Positions 1 through 9,514 are shown, counted from the stretch's first letter. The stretch is 24,069 nt of DNA from Paulinella micropora (GCA_009731375.1 BJOX01000172.1:628200-652268); one strand, 5' to 3'. A program made the numbers and translations. The notes: generated by a model from the letters alone, not told the origin.

Positions 1-14
1 CCCCCCCCCCCCCC
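1..14. other. C homopolymer at window edge
   Basis: An uninterrupted C run opens the window. It resembles the G/C homopolymers that lie beside N gaps at 1170-1195, 4267-4319, 8331-8369, 12088-12118 and 19704-19722, so it may be a sequencing or assembly artefact next to an unseen gap. Confidence 0.6.
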
Positions 15-740
15 TCGCATTTTCGCACCCCTGTCGGAATAAATCGTGGTTTGTCGGAACGAGGAGGAGTTCGGAGCTTATATTTGCAGGGTGGCTAGTC
101 CCAGACTCGATATTGATGCTGATATGATTTTTTTGGAATTCACGCAAATATTTGCGTTAGGGGAGTGTCCTGAATGCCAAATTTCCTTTTTTTTCTCGCA
201 CCCCTCTCCCTATAAATCATGGTTTGTGTGAACCAGGAGGGGTTGGGAGCTCATATTGGCAGGGTGGCTAGCCCCAGACTCGATGTTGATGCTGCTATAC
301 TTTTTTTTGGAATTCACGCAAATATTTGCGAGGGGAGTGTCCTGGATGCCAAATTTCCTTGTTTTTTAAGCCTATTTTCTGCACCTCCCATCCCTATAAT
401 CATGGTTTGTGTGAACCAGGAGGGGTTGGGAGCTCATATTGGCAGGGTGGCTACGATCTTGATGCTGGTATAATCCCAGACTCGATCTTGATGCTGGTAT
501 AATTTTTTGGAATTCGCGCAAATATTTGCGTTAGGGGAGTGTCCTGAATGCCAGAATTCCTTGTTTTTTTGCCCTTTTTTTGCACCGCCCATCCCTATAA
601 ATCATGGTTTGTGGGATCCAGGAGGAGTTAGGAGCTCTCATACTGGCAGGTTGGCTAGCCCCACGCTCGATCTTGATGTTGATGTAATTTATTTGGAACT
701 CACGCAAATATTTGCGTTAGGGGAGTGTCCCGAATGTCAA
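15..740. repeat. Tandem array, four ~174-200 bp units with a palindrome
   Basis: Four diverged copies of one unit lie head to tail. Each carries a sequence close to ATAAATCATGGTTTGTG, then a GGAGCTCATATTGGCAGGGTGGCTAG segment (shortened or varied between copies), then the perfect 14-bp palindrome CGCAAATATTTGCG, then GGGGAGTGTCC. The palindrome starts at 143, 317, 517 and 703, giving periods of 174, 200 and 186. The third unit is longer because a 20-bp segment (455-474) is repeated at 484-503. Open frames across the array exist only because the unit lacks stops in some frames; I see no gene. Confidence 0.85.
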
Positions 741-1165
741 AATTCCTTGTTTTTAGCAGTACTTGCCGGTGCCTCCGGCAATGGAACGTACCCTGTGGAC
801 GGGGCAGGGGGGGTCCGCGGGGCCCTCCCCCCGGGAACCCCAGCCCGGCGATTGTACGCACCCCTTTGGGTCGCGGGTGGCACCCACACCAGAAAATTAA
901 GGTCGTGTGCCACCAGGCACCCTCCGGCAATTGAACGTACCCTGTCGACGGGAAAGGGGGGGTCCGGGGGCCCAGCCCGACGATTGTACGTACCAGTTTT
1001 TGTCGCGGGTGGCACCCACACCAGAAAATTGAGGTCTTGTGCCACCAGCCGCCGTTTGCGCACACCAGAGGGAGTTAGCGGCTGATGTATGGTGTATCTG
1101 ACACTAATGAGCTCTCTTCGGAAATTCAAAAATTGTGGCGGCTCTCTCCCCCGGAACCCCAGCCC
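741..1165. repeat. GC-rich tandem repeat, two full copies plus a partial third
   Basis: A second, unrelated array. The landmark GTGCCACCAG occurs at 907 and 1039, and the GATTGTACG core occurs twice 132 bp apart. The segment around CCCCGGAACCCCAGCCCG at about 823-848 returns near 1146-1168, just before a G run and a gap. The array therefore probably continues into the missing sequence at 1207-1829. Confidence 0.75.
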
Positions 1166-1167
1166 GA

Positions 1168-1169
<2 letters not shown>

Positions 1170-1199
<30 letters not shown>

Positions 1200-1829
1200 C
1201 CAAAAANNNNNNNNNNNNNNNNNNNNNNNNNNNNNNNNNNNNNNNNNNNNNNNNNNNNNNNNNNNNNNNNNNNNNNNNNNNNNNNNNNNNNNNNNNNNNN
1301 NNNNNNNNNNNNNNNNNNNNNNNNNNNNNNNNNNNNNNNNNNNNNNNNNNNNNNNNNNNNNNNNNNNNNNNNNNNNNNNNNNNNNNNNNNNNNNNNNNNN
1401 NNNNNNNNNNNNNNNNNNNNNNNNNNNNNNNNNNNNNNNNNNNNNNNNNNNNNNNNNNNNNNNNNNNNNNNNNNNNNNNNNNNNNNNNNNNNNNNNNNNN
1501 NNNNNNNNNNNNNNNNNNNNNNNNNNNNNNNNNNNNNNNNNNNNNNNNNNNNNNNNNNNNNNNNNNNNNNNNNNNNNNNNNNNNNNNNNNNNNNNNNNNN
1601 NNNNNNNNNNNNNNNNNNNNNNNNNNNNNNNNNNNNNNNNNNNNNNNNNNNNNNNNNNNNNNNNNNNNNNNNNNNNNNNNNNNNNNNNNNNNNNNNNNNN
1701 NNNNNNNNNNNNNNNNNNNNNNNNNNNNNNNNNNNNNNNNNNNNNNNNNNNNNNNNNNNNNNNNNNNNNNNNNNNNNNNNNNNNNNNNNNNNNNNNNNNN
1801 NNNNNNNNNNNNNNNNNNNNNNNNNNNNN
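1170..1829. other. Poly-G run then assembly gap (623 N)
   Basis: About 26 G residues and a short C/A run lead directly into N from 1207 to 1829. A homopolymer running into a gap suggests low-quality read ends rather than genomic sequence. Confidence 0.9.
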
Positions 1830-2100
1830 TTAGTGCAGTCTTGCCCTCAGGAGCTCCATCGGTGGCCCCGATCATCAGGCGAGAGACTGACACGGGGGGG
1901 TGGAGGACCTCGAACAAGGGTATTGGAGGCTTATGTCCGTTGAGGATATGCCATTAGCTGCATCAGTACGCCTCAGATATAGTATTATTATTATTATTAT
2001 TTCCATTTTTATTTACTATTACTATTTACTATTACTATTAATATTACTATTACTATTACTACTATCATCATCGTCGTCACCATCATCATCATCATCATCA

Positions 2101-2191
<91 letters not shown>

Positions 2192-2214
2192 CATTTTCAT
2201 TATCATTATCATCA

Positions 2215-2281
<67 letters not shown>

Positions 2282-2331
2282 TATATGTCCAGGATCTGGA
2301 TCTGATGCTATAGTCTGAGGAAGCCTATTAC

Positions 2332-2410
<79 letters not shown>

Positions 2411-2441
2411 GCCATTAGCTGCATCAGTACGCCTCAGATAT

Positions 2442-2487
<46 letters not shown>
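1830..2487 (+). repeat. Retroposon-like fragments with long (ATT)n tails
   Basis: Complex sequence from 1830 to about 1980 ends in GCCTCAGATATAGT and passes straight into (ATT)n, (TCA)n and (TTA)n. The last part, GCCATTAGCTGCATCAGTACGCCTCAGATATAGT, recurs at 2411-2445 and again runs straight into (ATT)n. A repeated sequence with the same border to ATT repeats is what a retroposon 3' end with an ATT tail would look like. A short unique piece lies at 2287-2335. No gene is seen; Ile, Asn or Met repeats in translation are microsatellite. Confidence 0.55.
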
Positions 2488-2488
<1 letters not shown>

Positions 2489-2624
2489 GGACACCGTGAT
2501 GTCAAGTTCTACCATCTGGGCCCTGTCGCCAGTTCGATTCCCGTCGGTGCCACCAGTATTTTCATTGAACATACCGGTCCGTCTGGAAGTGTTGGAACTG
2601 CCCGTGCGGGGGTGTCATTAGAGC
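2489..2624 (+). mobile_element. SINE-like repeat, copy 1 (cut by gap)
   Basis: This segment contains AGTTCGATTCC at about 2531, which matches the polymerase III B-box consensus, followed by GTGCCACCA, which resembles the 3' end of a tRNA. A good A box is not evident, so the head is diverged or cut by the (ATT)n to its left. The following CAGTATTTTCATTGAACATACCGG through TGTCATTAGAGC is shared with the second copy at 3554-3628. A tRNA-derived SINE is the inference; the right end is lost in the gap from 2625. Confidence 0.45.
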
Positions 2625-3548
2625 NNNNNNNNNNNNNNNNNNNNNNNNNNNNNNNNNNNNNNNNNNNNNNNNNNNNNNNNNNNNNNNNNNNNNNNNNNNN
2701 NNNNNNNNNNNNNNNNNNNNNNNNNNNNNNNNNNNNNNNNNNNNNNNNNNNNNNNNNNNNNNNNNNNNNNNNNNNNNNNNNNNNNNNNNNNNNNNNNNNN
2801 NNNNNNNNNNNNNNNNNNNNNNNNNNNNNNNNNNNNNNNNNNNNNNNNNNNNNNNNNNNNNNNNNNNNNNNNNNNNNNNNNNNNNNNNNNNNNNNNNNNN
2901 NNNNNNNNNNNNNNNNNNNNNNNNNNNNNNNNNNNNNNNNNNNNNNNNNNNNNNNNNNNNNNNNNNNNNNNNNNNNNNNNNNNNNNNNNNNNNNNNNNNN
3001 NNNNNNNNNNNNNNNNNNNNNNNNNNNNNNNNNNNNNNNNNNNNNNNNNNNNNNNNNNNNNNNNNNNNNNNNNNNNNNNNNNNNNNNNNNNNNNNNNNNN
3101 NNNNNNNNNNNNNNNNNNNNNNNNNNNNNNNNNNNNNNNNNNNNNNNNNNNNNNNNNNNNNNNNNNNNNNNNNNNNNNNNNNNNNNNNNNNNNNNNNNNN
3201 NNNNNNNNNNNNNNNNNNNNNNNNNNNNNNNNNNNNNNNNNNNNNNNNNNNNNNNNNNNNNNNNNNNNNNNNNNNNNNNNNNNNNNNNNNNNNNNNNNNN
3301 NNNNNNNNNNNNNNNNNNNNNNNNNNNNNNNNNNNNNNNNNNNNNNNNNNNNNNNNNNNNNNNNNNNNNNNNNNNNNNNNNNNNNNNNNNNNNNNNNNNN
3401 NNNNNNNNNNNNNNNNNNNNNNNNNNNNNNNNNNNNNNNNNNNNNNNNNNNNNNNNNNNNNNNNNNNNNNNNNNNNNNNNNNNNNNNNNNNNNNNNNNNN
3501 NNNNNNNNNNNNNNNNNNNNNNNNNNNNNNNNNNNNNNNNNNNNNNNN
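2625..3548. other. Assembly gap (924 N)
   Basis: A run of N flanked on both sides by copies of the same SINE-like repeat. This suggests the assembler stopped at, or joined across, repeated sequence. Confidence 0.95.
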
Positions 3549-3712
3549 TCTGGACCAGTATTTTCATTGAACATACCGGCCCGTCTGGAAGTGTTGGAAC
3601 TGCCCTTGCGGGTGTGTCATTAGAGCTGATCGTCAATTCTTCGTACTCCCCTCACGGGTGAGACGATGGAGGCGCATGTGCAGAAATGCATCAGCCATTG
3701 ACAGAGAAGCAC

Positions 3713-3793
<81 letters not shown>
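3549..3793 (+). mobile_element. SINE-like repeat, copy 2, with (ATT)n tail
   Basis: From ACCAGTATTTTCATTGAAC to TGTCATTAGAGC this matches copy 1 with few changes. It then continues about 85 bp (to GACAGAGAAGCACT) and ends in an (ATT)n tract at about 3713-3793. The 5' half is missing in the gap. A body followed directly by a simple trinucleotide tail supports retroposition in the + orientation. Confidence 0.5.
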
Positions 3794-3798
3794 CTTAG

Positions 3799-3869
3799 AA
3801 AAGCCGGACAAATCCTCTGCTGGCATTCTGCTACGAATGAAGAAACACGTAGCAATCAAAACAATGTCA
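3799..3869 (+). CDS. Exon 1 candidate of the RGS-domain gene
   Basis: An island between (ATT)n and a GA-rich tract. A TATCTTAG acceptor precedes it and a weak GTTTCC donor follows. The open frame reads through AGILLRMKKHVAIKTM and begins with two bases completing a codon (phase 1) and ends at phase 0. That fits exon 2, and the joined reading stays helix-like. A second possible donor (GTCAGT at 3866) would break the phase, and another frame of the same island is also open. This is one of the weakest members of the chain; no domain is recognised and no start codon context is seen. Confidence 0.25.
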
Positions 3870-3929
3870 GTTTCCCTTTTTCTCTCTCACGCGCACATAT
3901 TCTTGTGAAAGTAGGAGAAAAAGAACGAG

Positions 3930-4205
3930 AAGTGGAAGAGGAGGAGGAGGAAGAGGAGGAGGAGGAGGAGGAAGAAGAAGAAGAAGAAGAAGGAGGAGAA
4001 AGTAGGAGAAAAAGAACGAGAAGTGGAAGAGGAAGAGGAGGAAGAGGAGGAAGAAGAAGAAGAAGAAGGAGGAGGAGAAGGAGAAGAAGAAGAAGAAGAA
4101 GAAGAAGAAGAAGAAGAAGAAGAAGAAGAAGAAGACGAAGAAGAAGAAGAAGAAGGAGCAGGAGCAGAAGGAGCAGCAGCAGGAGGAGAAGCAGGAGGAC
4201 GAGCA
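3930..4205. repeat. Purine tract, (GAA)n/(GAG)n
   Basis: About 275 bp of almost pure purine on the + strand, mixing GAA, GAG and GGA, with an internal duplication of GGAGAAAGTAGGAGAAAAAGAACGAGAAGTGGAAGAGG-type sequence (about 3907-3940 and 3991-4030). Glu- or Arg-rich translations of it are not a gene. Confidence 0.9.
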
Positions 4206-4237
4206 GGTGTGGACGTGGGTTCATTACACACACATAA

Positions 4238-4241
<4 letters not shown>

Positions 4242-4270
<29 letters not shown>

Positions 4271-4273
4271 CCC

Positions 4274-4319
<46 letters not shown>

Positions 4320-4338
4320 TTTTTTTTTNNNNNNNNNN
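4242..4338. other. (CT)n, long poly-C, poly-T and a 10-N gap
   Basis: A CT repeat turns into about 50 C residues, then T, then ten N. The fixed 10-N size and adjacent homopolymer suggest a scaffolder join of unknown length rather than a measured gap. Confidence 0.85.
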
Positions 4339-4367
4339 AGTATATTACAAGGCTGTTTGGTCCCGAG

Positions 4368-4416
<49 letters not shown>

Positions 4417-4871
4417 TCTCATGTGTAAATATGTAGTGTAATGTAATTTATGTATGTATGTATGTATGTATGTATGTATGTATGTATGTATGTATTTATG
4501 GGGATGGATGGATGGATGGATGGATGTATGGATGTGTGTGTATGTATGTATGTATGTATAGGCTGTATGTATGTATAGGATGTATGGATGTATGTATGTA
4601 TGTATGCATGCATATACGTCCGTTACGTACGTACGTACCCACATACGTACGTACGTTCGCATGTATGTATGTAAGTATATGTATGTATGTATGGTATGTT
4701 TGTATGTATGTATGTATGTGTATGTATGCATGCATGCATGTATGTATGTATGTATGTATGTATGTATGTATGTATGTATGCATGTATGCATGTATGTATG
4801 TATGTATGTATGCATGCATGTATGCAGCATGTATGTAGTGTATGTACTATATATATACATATATATATATA

Positions 4872-4902
<31 letters not shown>

Positions 4903-4959
4903 AATATGTAAATATAATAAATACATATACATATATATATATATAATATAATAATATAT

Positions 4960-5002
<43 letters not shown>

Positions 5003-5032
5003 TATGTGTGTGTGTGTGTGTGTGTATGTCAT
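4339..5032. repeat. Microsatellite block: CT, (ATGT)n, (TATTTA)n, TG
   Basis: A short island (4339-4372) is followed by CT repeats and about 400 bp of (ATGT)n with GATG, ATGC and ACGT variants. TA/TG repeats and (TTTA)n at 4957-5003 follow. I see no gene; Tyr/Met/Cys/Val translations come from the repeat. Confidence 0.9.
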
Positions 5033-5040
5033 GTATCCAG

Positions 5041-5100
5041 GGCGAAAAGCTTCTGTGGCAGCTCTCCCAGGCAGTGCAGATACACAAGCCAATCGAGCCC
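5041..5100 (+). CDS. Exon 2 of the RGS-domain gene
   Basis: A 60-bp island with protein-like sequence between TG and CT microsatellites. The acceptor is GTATCCAG and the exon reads GEKLLWQLSQAVQIHKPIEP, 20 codons with no stop. The donor GTCTCT is formed by the first bases of the CT repeat that follows. Both borders are phase 0, matching exons 1 and 3. The peptide looks like an amphipathic helix; I do not recognise a family from it alone. Confidence 0.45.
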
Positions 5101-5105
5101 GTCTC

Positions 5106-5171
<66 letters not shown>

Positions 5172-6254
5172 TCGTCTTCGTCGTCTTCGTCGTCTTCTTC
5201 TTCTTCTTCTTCTTCTTCTTCTTCTTCTTCTTCTTCTTCTTCTTCTTCTTCTTCTTCTTCTTCTTCTTCTTCTTCTTCTTCTTCTTCTTCTTCTTCTTCT
5301 TCTTCTCCTTCTCCTCCTTCTCCTTCTTCTCCTTCTCCTTCTCTCCTCTCCTTCTCCTCCTCCTCCTCCTTCTCCTTCTTCTTGTTCTTCTTCTTCTTCT
5401 TCTTCTTCTTCTTCTTCTTCTTCTTCTTCTTCTTCTTCTTCTTCTTCTTCTTCTTCTTCTTCTTCTCCTTCTCCTTCTCCTTCTCCTTCTCCTTCTCCTT
5501 CTTCTCCTTCTTCTCCTTCTCCTCCTCCTCCTCCTCCTCCTCCTCCTTCTTCTTCTTCTTCTTCTTCTTCTTCTTCTTCTTCTTCTCCTTCTCCTTCTCC
5601 CTCTCCCTCTCCCTCTTCTTCTTCTTCTTCTTCTTCTTCTTCTTCTTCTTCTTCTTCTTCTTCTTCTTCTTCTTCTTCTTCTCCTTCTCCCTCTCCCTCT
5701 CCCTCTTCTTCTTCTTCTTCTTCTTCTTCTTCTTCTTCTTCTTCTTCTTCTTCTTCTTCTTCTCCTTCTTCTCCTTCTCCTCCCTCTCCTCCTTCTTCTT
5801 CTTCTTCTCCTTCTTCTTCTCCTTCTTCTCCTTCTTCTTCTCCTTCTTCTTCTCCTTCTTCTTCTCCTTCTTCTTCTCCTTCTTCTTCTTCTTCTTCTTC
5901 TTCTTCTTCTTCTTCTTCTTCTTCTTCTTCTCCTTCTTCTTCTTCTTCTTCTTCTTCTTCTTCTTCTTCTTCTTCTTCTTCTTCTTCTTCTTCTTCTTCT
6001 TCTTCTTCTTCTTCTTCTCCTTCTTCTCCTTCTGCTCCTTCTCCTTCTGCTCCTTCTTCTTCTTCTTCTTCTTCTTCTTCTTCTTCTTCTTCTTCTTCTT
6101 CTTCTTCTTCTTCTTCTTCTTCTTCTTCTTCTTCTCCTTCTCCTTCTCCTTCTCCTTCTCCTTCTTCTTCTTCTTCTCCTTCTTCTTCTCCTTCTTCTTC
6201 TTCTTCTTCTTCTTCTTCTTCTTCTTCTTCTTCTTCTTCTTCTTCTTCTTCCTC
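5101..6254. repeat. 1.15-kb polypyrimidine tract, (CT)n then (TTC)n
   Basis: CT repeat (5101-5166), then over 1 kb of TTC with CTC, TCCTTC and CCCTCT variants and almost no purine. All three + frames stay open because TTC, TCT and CTT are all sense codons. This is an intronic repeat, not a gene, and could form triplex DNA. Confidence 0.95.
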
Positions 6255-6299
6255 CGTAGCCTCTTACCTACCTTCCTCCTTCCTACCTATCTACTTCGT

Positions 6300-6493
6300 G
6301 GAAGTGATTTTGTGTGTGTGTGTGTGTGTGTGTATGTGTGTGTGTGTGTATATATGTGTGTGTGTGTCTGTGTGTGTGTATGTTTCTGTGCATGTTTGAT
6401 TGGTATTGGAGGTTGAATGTTCCTGTGCATGTGTATGTATGTGTGTGTGTGTGTGCGTGTGTGTGTGTGTGTGTGTGTGCGTGTGAGAGAGAC

Positions 6494-6531
<38 letters not shown>

Positions 6532-6735
6532 TGTGTTTGTGTGTGTGTGTGTGTGTAATATATGTATGCATGTATGTATGTATGTATGTATGTATGTATG
6601 TACGTATGTATGTATGTATGTATGTATGTATGTATGTATGTGTGTATGTGTGTGTGTGTGTATGTGTATGTTATGTATGTATGTATGTATGTATGTATGT
6701 ATGTATGTATATATGCATGTATGTATTAATGTGTG
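6300..6735. repeat. (TG)n, (GA)n and (ATGT)n block
   Basis: TG repeats (6310-6480), a GA repeat (6485-6527), and (ATGT)n with TG interruptions from about 6560 to 6730. I see no gene. Confidence 0.9.
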
Positions 6736-6759
6736 TGTGTGTTTTGTGTTTTGTTACAG

Positions 6760-6795
6760 ACGCTGCAGAAACATGTCTTGAGCATAGCTATCAAG
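6760..6795 (+). CDS. Exon 3 candidate of the RGS-domain gene (12 codons)
   Basis: The acceptor TTTTGTTACAG is good. The exon reads [12 protein letters not shown], ending at AAG before GTCCAT. It is phase 0 at both ends, in step with exons 2 and 4. Its DNA shares a loose likeness with exon 1 around AGAAACATGTC...ATCAA, so the two may be related by duplication. It is very short, and a gap begins 18 bp downstream. The call rests on the acceptor, the phase and continuity of sense. Confidence 0.3.
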
Positions 6796-6813
6796 GTCCA
6801 TTTCTCTCTCTCT

Positions 6814-7049
6814 NNNNNNNNNNNNNNNNNNNNNNNNNNNNNNNNNNNNNNNNNNNNNNNNNNNNNNNNNNNNNNNNNNNNNNNNNNNNNNNNNNNNNNN
6901 NNNNNNNNNNNNNNNNNNNNNNNNNNNNNNNNNNNNNNNNNNNNNNNNNNNNNNNNNNNNNNNNNNNNNNNNNNNNNNNNNNNNNNNNNNNNNNNNNNNN
7001 NNNNNNNNNNNNNNNNNNNNNNNNNNNNNNNNNNNNNNNNNNNNNNNNN
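6814..7049. other. Assembly gap (236 N) inside a CT repeat
   Basis: N flanked on both sides by (CT)n, consistent with a collapsed microsatellite. An exon could be missing here. Confidence 0.95.
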
Positions 7050-7086
<37 letters not shown>

Positions 7087-7127
7087 CTTTCCTTCCTTCC
7101 TTCCTTCCTTCTTTCCTTCTTTCTTTT

Positions 7128-7181
7128 TGTAAACGGTCTAAAAGCCATGTGTGGCGCACTGCTGATGGACATCATGGGTGC

Positions 7182-7182
<1 letters not shown>
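7128..7182 (+). other. Exon-like island, first copy
   Basis: Complex sequence inside 1.2 kb of polypyrimidine. One frame reads [16 protein letters not shown] and is followed by GGTGCG, a possible donor. No acceptor AG is placed correctly for exon 3 or exon 4 phase. The 7707-7746 copy carries NGLKAVCLAC and then a stop. It may be an exon of the same gene whose acceptor was overrun by the pyrimidine repeat, or simply a duplicated remnant. Confidence 0.3.
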
Positions 7183-7242
<60 letters not shown>

Positions 7243-7323
7243 TCCTTCCTTCCTTCCTTCTTTCCTTCTTTCCTTCCTTCCTTCCTTCTTTCTTTCTTTC
7301 TTTCTTTCTTTTTTTCTTTCTTT

Positions 7324-7355
<32 letters not shown>

Positions 7356-7648
7356 TTCTTTCTTCCTTCCTTCCTTCCTTCCTTCCTCCCTTCCTTCCTT
7401 CCTTCCTTCCTTCTTTCTTTCTTTCTTTCTTTTTCTTTCTTCTTTCTTTCTTTCCTTCCTTCCTTCCTTCCTTCCTTCCTTTCTTCTTTCTTTCTTTCTT
7501 TCTTGCTTTCTTTCTTTCTTTCTTTTCTTTCTTCCTTCCTTCCTTCCTTCCTTCCTTTTTTCTTTCTTTCTTTTTTCTTTCTTTCTTTTTTCTTTCTTTC
7601 TTCCTTCCTTCTTTCTTTCCTTCTTTCTTTCTTTCTTTCTTTCTTTTT

Positions 7649-7701
<53 letters not shown>

Positions 7702-7706
7702 TTTCT

Positions 7707-7746
7707 TAACGGTCTGAAAGCAGTGTGTCTCGCCTGCTGATGCATA
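7707..7746 (+). pseudogene. Second, degraded copy of the 7128 island
   Basis: AACGGTCTGAAAGCAGTGTG matches AACGGTCTAAAAGCCATGTG of the first island and continues through a diverged CTGCTGATG. The frame of the first copy meets TGA here. Both copies pass directly into pyrimidine repeat on each side. Confidence 0.5.
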
Positions 7747-8327
7747 TTTTCTCTTTTCTCTTTCTCTTTTCTCTTTTCTCTTCCTCTTTTCTCTTTCTCT
7801 TTTTTCTTTTTCTTTCTCTTTCTCTCTCTTTTCTCTTTTCTCTTTCTCTTTCCTTTTCCCTTTCTCTTTCTCTTCCCCTTTCTCTTCCGCTTTCTCTTCC
7901 GCTTTCGCTTTCTCTTTTTCTCTATCTTTTCTCTTTCTCTTTCTCTTTTTTCTTTTCTTTTTCCCTTTCTCTTTCTCTTTCTCTTTTCTCTTTCTCTTTT
8001 CTCTTTCTCTTTTCTCTTTCCCTTTCTCTTTCCCTTTCTCTTTCGCTTTTCTCTTTTCTCTTTCTCTTTCTCTTTCTCTTTCCCTTTCCCTTTTCTTTCC
8101 CTTTCCCTTTTCTCTTTCCCCCCTTTCGCTTTCTCTTTCCCTTTCCCCTTCGCTTTCTCTTTCTCTTTCTCTTTCTCTTTTCTCTTTCTCTTCCTCTTCT
8201 TCTTCCTCTTTCTCTCTCCCTTTCTCTTTCTCTTTCCCTTTCTCTTTCCCTTTCTCTTTCTCTTCTCTTTTCTTTCGCTGTCTTTCTCTTTTCTTTTTCT
8301 CTTCTCTTTCTTCTCTCTCTCTCTCTC

Positions 8328-8330
<3 letters not shown>

Positions 8331-8369
<39 letters not shown>

Positions 8370-8379
8370 NNNNNNNNNN
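8331..8379. other. Poly-C then 10-N gap
   Basis: CT repeat changes into about 39 C residues and ten N, the same join pattern seen at 4267-4338 and 12088-12128. Confidence 0.85.
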
Positions 8380-8479
8380 CCCACCCCTCTCATATGCATG
8401 TTTTTGTATTCGTACCTTTCATGCATTATGATACTCGCATAGGCGCTTTTCATAGCACCGATCCCAGCCCATACCTACA

Positions 8480-8508
8480 GGTTTCTATCCATCTAATCTA
8501 TCTATCTA

Positions 8509-8589
<81 letters not shown>

Positions 8590-8645
8590 CCTATCTATCT
8601 ACCTATCTACCTACCTTCCTACCTACCTACCTACCTGCCTACCTC

Positions 8646-8703
<58 letters not shown>

Positions 8704-8800
8704 CATCCATCCATCCATCCATCCATCCATCCATATCCAACCATCCATATATGTATGCATCGTCCCATCCATCCATCCATCTATCTATCCATCTATGTAC
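8480..8800. repeat. (CTAT)n with (CTAC)n and (CATC)n blocks
   Basis: A tetranucleotide tract about 320 bp long that shifts from CTAT to CTAC, back to CTAT, then to CATC. The short unique stretch 8380-8479 before it shows no convincing gene. Confidence 0.9.
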
Positions 8801-8819
8801 TTGTTGTGTACATTTTCAG

Positions 8820-8859
8820 CAATTTCGGCGGGCGACCATAGCCGGCTATCAACTCAGCT

Positions 8860-8862
<3 letters not shown>
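8820..8862 (+). CDS. Exon 4 of the RGS-domain gene
   Basis: The acceptor ACATTTTCAG precedes [14 protein letters not shown]. The exon ends one base into the next codon, before a GTCTCT donor that is the start of the CT repeat. Phase is 0 at the start and 1 at the end. The single leftover A plus the AG that opens exon 5 makes a lysine codon, so the join is in frame. A copy at 9220-9260 keeps the same reading ([13 protein letters not shown]) with silent or mild changes but has lost both splice sites. Function of this part of the protein is unknown. Confidence 0.45.
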
Positions 8863-8923
<61 letters not shown>

Positions 8924-9013
8924 GTCTCTTTCTCTTTTTCTTTCTCTCTCTTTCTCTTTCTCTCTCTCTCTCTCTCTTTCTCTTTCTCTCTTTCCCTTTC
9001 TCTCTTATTCTTT

Positions 9014-9053
<40 letters not shown>

Positions 9054-9070
9054 TTCTCCTTTTCTTTCTT

Positions 9071-9104
<34 letters not shown>

Positions 9105-9117
9105 TCTCTCTTTCTCT

Positions 9118-9160
<43 letters not shown>

Positions 9161-9163
9161 TCC

Positions 9164-9217
<54 letters not shown>

Positions 9218-9258
9218 CTCTCCGCCGGGCGACAGTTGCCGGCTGTCAACTCAGCTAC

Positions 9259-9357
<99 letters not shown>

Positions 9358-9400
9358 TTTCTCTGTCTCCCTCCCTCCCCCTCCCTCCCTCCCTCTCTCT
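8863..9400. repeat. (CT)n with TTTC variants
   Basis: CT microsatellite on both sides of the exon 4 copy, with TTTCTC variants and a TCCC-rich end near 9370-9400. No gene apart from the exon copy. Confidence 0.9.
9220..9260 (+). pseudogene. Copy of exon 4 without splice sites
   Basis: Matches 8821-8861 over about 40 bp. In the exon 4 frame the differences give F to L, I to V and Y to C plus silent changes. The sequence before it is CT repeat with no AG, and the donor GT is replaced by GC, so it is probably not spliced. Confidence 0.6.
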
Positions 9401-9514
9401 CGCCTTTTTCTTCCATTTCCTGCCAGTCCATCTCCTTTTTCTTCTGTCTACTGCCCCTTCATCCCCTTTTCCTCCCATCTACCGCCCCTTCCCATTTTCT
9501 ATTTCTTGTTTACA

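Larger units (their letters stand above)
7050..8330. repeat. 1.28-kb polypyrimidine tract (CT, TTCC, TTTC, TTTTCTC)
   Basis: Apart from the islands at 7128-7182 and 7707-7746, this stretch is almost pure pyrimidine on the + strand. It grades from CT through CCTT and CTTT to a TCTTTCTC pattern. Long open frames on either strand here are repeat-driven. Confidence 0.95.

Noticed and set aside
15-740. Possible CRISPR array (regular repeats)
   Set aside because: Units are about 180 bp with no constant short repeat and spacer structure, and the genome is clearly eukaryotic.
2489-2624. Intact tRNA gene
   Set aside because: Only the B-box and 3' end are recognisable. The T stem pairs poorly and no A box or anticodon arm is found, so a SINE is more likely.
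3686-4237. Tyr-, Glu- and Arg-rich frames
   Set aside because: Direct translation of (ATT)n and GAA/GAG repeats.
5004-6416. Very long open frames of Ser, Phe or Leu on the + strand
   Set aside because: They are the three frames of CT/TTC repeat, none of which can contain a stop. Composition and period explain them fully.
8443-8480. Exon candidate with AG before and GT after (reads ALFIAPIPAHTY)
   Set aside because: Its phase (0 to 2) does not fit exon 4, which needs phase 0, and exon 4's alternative frame has a stop.
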